A stretch of DNA of 7,364 nt. Origin: an uncultured Faecalibacterium sp. GTDB lineage: Bacteria; Bacillota; Clostridia; Oscillospirales; Ruminococcaceae. Location: NCBI GenBank assembly GCA_902463905.1, contig CABQHF010000105.1, forward strand, positions 1-7,364, written 5' to 3'. Within the stretch, counting starts at the first letter, position 1, and the number at the start of each line of letters is the position of its first letter. The translations under genes and the position numbers were made by a program. Of the stretch, positions 5,517 through 7,364 are shown piece after piece. Below the pieces are notes generated by a model. It did not search any database. It worked only from the letters and a program-made list of their open reading frames with translations, and was not told the DNA's origin.

Positions 5517-5553
5517 ACTACCATATTTTACTACCAAACCATTATAACTACCA
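5517..5553 (+). repeat. Three ACTACCA direct repeats, candidate integrase arm-type sites
   Basis: ACTACCA occurs at 5517-5523, 5530-5536 and 5547-5553, within an AT-rich stretch 100-140 bp beyond the tRNA 3' end on the prophage side. Short repeated arm sites at this distance from the core are typical of tyrosine integrase att regions. There is no coding potential here. The rest of 5457-5604 shows nothing else I can name. Confidence 0.45.
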
Positions 5554-5605
5554 ATGCGGGAAAATGCAACACTTTCCGACACATAGCGACATACACAAAA
5601 GAAAT

Positions 5606-5656
5606 ACGTGAAATTACGTCAATGCTGTTGACGTACGTAAAGATACGTGCTATAAT
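5606..5656 (+). promoter_or_regulatory. hicAB promoter with nested ACGT operator
   Basis: TTGACG (5628-5633), a 17-bp spacer and a perfect TATAAT (5651-5656) with a TGC extended -10 form a strong promoter. Over it lie two dyads: TACGTCAA/TTGACGTA (5615-5622 with 5628-5635, 5-bp spacer), and an outer pair of half-sites ACGTnnnnTTACGT (5606-5619) and ACGTAAnnnnACGT (5635-5648). The inner dyad covers the -35 box and the outer arm reaches to the -10. HicB antitoxins with ribbon-helix-helix domains usually repress their own operon, so this is the likely HicB operator. Confidence 0.8.
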
Positions 5657-5681
5657 AAGGGCGTGGAAAGGAGGTTGACCA

Positions 5682-5867
5682 GTGCGGTACAGCGAGTTGG
5701 AAAAGCTGCTGAAAAAGGCCGGATGCACCGTGTTCCGGGAAGGATCAAATCACACGATTTGGTACAGCCCGATCACCGGTGAGAAGTTTCCGGTCGGACG
5801 GCACAGTAAGGAAGAAATTCCTATCGGAACCTTAAAATCCATCAAGAAAGCAGCGGGGCTTGAATGA
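5682..5867 (+). CDS. hicA: HicA family toxin (mRNA interferase)
   Basis: This 61-residue toxin has the double-stranded RNA-binding-like HicA fold. The family cleaves mRNA independently of the ribosome unless bound by HicB. Catalytic His24 lies in the conserved GSNHTIWYSP segment (21-30), followed by the FPVGRHSKEEIPIGTLKSIKKAAGL block (36-60) typical of HicA. All key parts are present, so the toxin is probably active. It starts with GTG at 5682, with GGAGG seven bp upstream (5670-5674). The toxin precedes the antitoxin, the usual hicAB order. A hairpin GGGGCT/AGCCCC (5855-5860 with 5867-5872) spans the stop codon. Confidence 0.95.
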   Translation: MRYSELEKLLKKAGCTVFREGSNHTIWYSPITGEKFPVGRHSKEEIPIGTLKSIKKAAGLE

Positions 5868-5892
5868 GCCCCCTCTTTCGCATACCTGCGAA
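5855..5892 (+). promoter_or_regulatory. Two hairpins at the hicA-hicB junction
   Basis: GGGGCT/AGCCCC (5855-5860 with 5867-5872) encloses the hicA stop codon, and TTCGCA/TGCGAA (5877-5882 with 5887-5892) ends two bases before the hicB ribosome binding site GGAGG (5894-5898). Neither has a U-tract, so they are not clear terminators. They may affect mRNA processing or hicB translation and thereby the toxin to antitoxin ratio (inference). Confidence 0.45.
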
Positions 5893-5907
5893 TGGAGGTA
5901 ACTTACT

Positions 5908-6303
5908 ATGGCAAAATATCTTTATCCCGCCGTATTCACCAAGGAGGATGCCGGTTACTCGGTCAACTTTCCTAATTTGAAAAACTGCTTCACCAGCGGT
6001 GCAACGCTGGAGGAAGCTATGGACATGGCAAATGATGTCCTGTGTCTGACCCTGTACGATCTGGAGCAGGATGGCGCTGCCATTCCGGCTGCCAGCGCCG
6101 TGAATGCCGTGCCGCACGAGGAAAACGAATTTGTTTCGCTGGTTGGCTGTGACACCATCGCATACCGGAAGTTCTTCGACAACAAGGCAGTCAAGAAAAC
6201 ACTGTCCATTCCCAGCTGGCTGAACGACATGGCCGAACGGGCTGACATCAACTTCTCTGGTACGTTACAGGAAGCGCTCAAGGCAAAACTGAATATTGGC
6301 TGA
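5908..6303 (+). CDS. hicB: HicB family antitoxin with C-terminal ribbon-helix-helix domain
   Basis: This 131-residue antitoxin starts with the degenerate RNase H-like HicB domain: YPAVFTKEDAGYSVNFPNLKNCFTSGATLEEAMDMANDVL (6-45), which in this family binds and masks HicA. The C-terminal part, VKKTLSIPSWLNDMAERADINFSGTLQEALKAKL (95-128), looks like a ribbon-helix-helix DNA-binding domain, suited to the palindromic operator upstream of hicA. The ATG at 5908 has GGAGG nine bp upstream. It lies 40 bp after hicA in the same operon. Toxin-antitoxin operons of this type are frequent prophage cargo, where they may stabilise the element or block competing phages; here that role is inferred from position. 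Confidence 0.93.
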   Translation: MAKYLYPAVFTKEDAGYSVNFPNLKNCFTSGATLEEAMDMANDVLCLTLYDLEQDGAAIPAASAVNAVPHEENEFVSLVGCDTIAYRKFFDNKAVKKTLSIPSWLNDMAERADINFSGTLQEALKAKLNIG

Positions 6304-6306
6304 TAC

Positions 6307-6352
6307 GCAAAAACAGCCCCGAGGAACCGTCAGGCTCCCCGGGGCTGTTGCG
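6307..6352. terminator. Terminator shared by hicAB and the lysis cassette
   Basis: AACAGCCCCG (6312-6321) pairs with CGGGGCTGTT (6340-6349), with further pairs inside. On the minus strand the stem is followed by a T-run (TTTTTGCG), making a good terminator for the leftward lysis cassette. The plus-strand side lacks a clear T-run after the stem, so termination of hicAB may be weaker. It starts 8 bp after the hicB stop. Confidence 0.85.
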
Positions 6353-6383
6353 ATACTATGATTTTGTTGGCACTACAGAAACA

Positions 6384-6764
6384 TCACATATAGGTCTTCT
6401 GGCTGCGCACCTGCGCTTCGATCATCGGCTTCAGGTAGCTGTCGAGGTCGCCAAAGGTCTCCTTGATGAACGTGATGGTCTCCTGCGTCAGGGCTTTCTT
6501 CGCTGCGGTCAGTGCGCGGTTGTAGGCAATGCGCTGCGCGTCCTCGTCGAACTTGTCCTGTTCCTTCAGGGCATCAACGTAGGTCTGGTTGACATACTGG
6601 ACAGCATTGAACACCGCGTTGGCGGCATTCTGGAGACAGGTCTGCGCAAACTTGTTGTTGATGTAGCCGTTTGCAATGCTGACACCCTTGTTCAGGCCCC
6701 AGCCAAAGATAACTGTCATTGCGGGGATGCAGGCAGTAAGAGCGACTTTCAGAAATTCATTCAT
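6384..6764 (-). CDS. Phage holin, LLH family (PF09682-like)
   Basis: This 126-residue protein has one N-terminal hydrophobic segment (about 5-24, including IPAMTVIFGWGL) and a long helical, charged C-terminal part (about 38-120). The latter contains NAVQYVNQTYVDALKEQDKFDEDAQRIAYNRALTAAKKALT, the pattern of Lactobacillus phage LL-H type holins. Such proteins gather in the cytoplasmic membrane and trigger lysis or release the endolysin. It is the last gene of the leftward cassette and begins 6 bp after the stop of the other holin gene, with AGAAAGGA nine bp upstream of the ATG. It is followed by the shared terminator. With two candidate holin genes next to each other, one may act as an antiholin or helper. 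Confidence 0.8.
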   Translation of the reverse strand: MNEFLKVALTACIPAMTVIFGWGLNKGVSIANGYINNKFAQTCLQNAANAVFNAVQYVNQTYVDALKEQDKFDEDAQRIAYNRALTAAKKALTQETITFIKETFGDLDSYLKPMIEAQVRSQKTYM

Positions 6765-6770
6765 AAGAGC

Positions 6771-7196
6771 TTATCCTTTCTGCTCGGTTTCCGAGCGCTG
6801 CTTTAAAATGTCCACAGCCTTGGTGAGCGCTGCCGGGATCGGCAGTCCCATCAAGCCCGCGTTTTCAATGATGGAAATGGTCTCGTTACAGATAAAGCCG
6901 ATCACAACGGCATCCCGCACAAAGGTGGAACCCATCACGGCATCCAGCCTGCAGGCCACCAGCACGATCAGCAGAGTTGCGCCCTTGCGGCACAGGCCCT
7001 TCCAGCCTGCGCGGCTTTCCAGCGTGCCGCTTTTGGTCTTGGGGCTTGCATGGAACACTCCTGCCACGAGCAGGCCGGTGATGTAATCGATGGCCATAAA
7101 GATGATGAGCGTCTGCAGCGCTGTGTCCCACCCGCCGAACACGCTGGCAAACGCAGCGCCCAACGCACCCACCGCCATGCAGAAATAATCTTTCAA
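6771..7196 (-). CDS. Phage holin / toxin secretion holin family (PF05105-like)
   Basis: This 141-residue membrane protein has hydrophobic segments at about 7-20, 27-48, 72-83 and 94-112. Family marks are IIFMAIDYITGLLVAG (31-46), LESRAGWKGLCRKGATLLIVLVA (59-81) and ICNETISIIENAGLMGLPIPAALTKAVDIL (102-131), as in the bacteriophage holin 4-1 type. I chose a TTG start at 7196 because AGGAGG lies eight bp upstream (7205-7210) and the frame before it overlaps the endolysin gene. The first ATG (7178) has no ribosome binding site. The gene starts 13 bp after the endolysin stop, and its ribosome binding site runs into that stop codon. It makes membrane pores or lesions at lysis time, with the downstream LLH holin. 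Confidence 0.85.
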   Translation of the reverse strand: MKDYFCMAVGALGAAFASVFGGWDTALQTLIIFMAIDYITGLLVAGVFHASPKTKSGTLESRAGWKGLCRKGATLLIVLVACRLDAVMGSTFVRDAVVIGFICNETISIIENAGLMGLPIPAALTKAVDILKQRSETEQKG

Positions 7197-7209
7197 AACG
7201 TCACCCTCC

Positions 7210-7364
7210 TCACTGCGTCCACCGGCTTTTGTTGGGCCGGGTGTCCACATGCACCCAGCCCTTGGTGCGTCCGGCCTTGACCGGGTAGCGGCCCACGCCG
7301 CCCCAAGTGGGCATCAGGCTCTCGGTGTAGGCGGCCACGGCCTCCACGGTGGTGTCCGCCACCT
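7210..7364 (-). CDS. Phage endolysin, peptidase M15-like C-terminus (5' end outside window)
   Basis: Only the last 50 residues are present, ending in GWVHVDTRPNKSRWTQ. The segment VHVDTR...RW resembles the C-terminal end of peptidase M15-type (D-Ala-D-Ala carboxypeptidase or cell wall endopeptidase) endolysins, in which the His of VHVD is probably the last metal ligand. The enzyme would cut peptidoglycan peptides at the end of the lytic cycle. The frame is open to the right edge of the window, and the stop TGA is at 7210-7212. The position directly before two holin genes on the same strand supports an endolysin. Because most of the gene is missing, the exact catalytic family is less sure than the lysis role. 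Confidence 0.7.
   Translation of the reverse strand, partial: VADTTVEAVAAYTESLMPTWGGVGRYPVKAGRTKGWVHVDTRPNKSRWTQ

Larger units (their letters stand above)
5415..7364. mobile_element. Probable prophage end (partial)
   Basis: From the 3' end of tRNA-Ser(GCU) to the right edge the window holds an AT-rich non-coding stretch with ACTACCA repeats, a hicAB toxin-antitoxin operon and a leftward phage lysis cassette (endolysin, two holins). Lysis genes at one end of a prophage, a moron-like operon next to them and a tRNA gene at the boundary is a common layout. No integrase or structural gene is inside the window, so the extent to the right, and whether the prophage is complete, are unknown. Confidence 0.6.

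Noticed and set aside
5517..5553. ACTACCA repeats considered as a CRISPR array
   Set aside because: The units are 7 bp with uneven spacing; there is no CRISPR repeat length, regular spacers or cas gene.
5373..5582. Minus-strand frame ending in SRRDLNPRAVV over tRNA-Ser(GCU)
   Set aside because: Same artefact: antisense translation of a tRNA gene and its terminator.

Overview
The window looks like a chromosome segment of a GC-rich gut Firmicute of the Oscillospirales (Faecalibacterium-like). This is inferred from protein style, strong AGGAGG ribosome binding sites, high G+C and the gene set; no database comparison was possible. It joins ordinary chromosomal genes on the left to what looks like the end of a prophage on the right, with two serine tRNA genes at the junction.

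Left part (1-1986): the 3' end of a FAD-dependent oxidoreductase gene (+), a cloverleaf-like palindromic intergenic repeat, a strong bidirectional terminator, a cyclophilin-type peptidyl-prolyl isomerase (-), and a small membrane-anchored helix-turn-helix regulator (+) divergent from it. The regulator meets the next operon tail to tail with its stop codon directly abutting the opposing one.

Middle part (1981-4975), all minus strand: a self-cleaving S24/LexA-fold repressor with an excellent sigma70-type promoter, a 227-bp spacer with two hairpins, then a two-gene operon of a radical SAM protein with a helix-hairpin-helix segment and a DUF4130/TIGR03915-like partner. This pair is a recognised but mechanistically uncharacterised putative DNA repair or modification system. 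The two genes overlap by 22 bp and are probably translationally coupled.

Junction (4976-5456): tRNA-Ser(UGA) and tRNA-Ser(GCU) in tandem from one promoter, ended by a long hairpin terminator. The repressor promoter and the divergent tRNA promoter carry the same 10-bp motif just upstream of their -35 boxes.

Right part (5415-7364): an AT-rich stretch with three ACTACCA repeats (candidate integrase arm sites), a hicAB toxin-antitoxin operon with an elaborate ACGT-rich operator, a shared terminator, and a leftward phage lysis cassette of endolysin (M15-type C-terminus, cut by the window edge), a PF05105-type holin and an LLH-type holin. The simplest reading is one end of a prophage inserted at the 3' end of tRNA-Ser(GCU), with hicAB as a cargo operon between the att site and the lysis genes. 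The other end and the integrase lie outside the window, so this is an inference.
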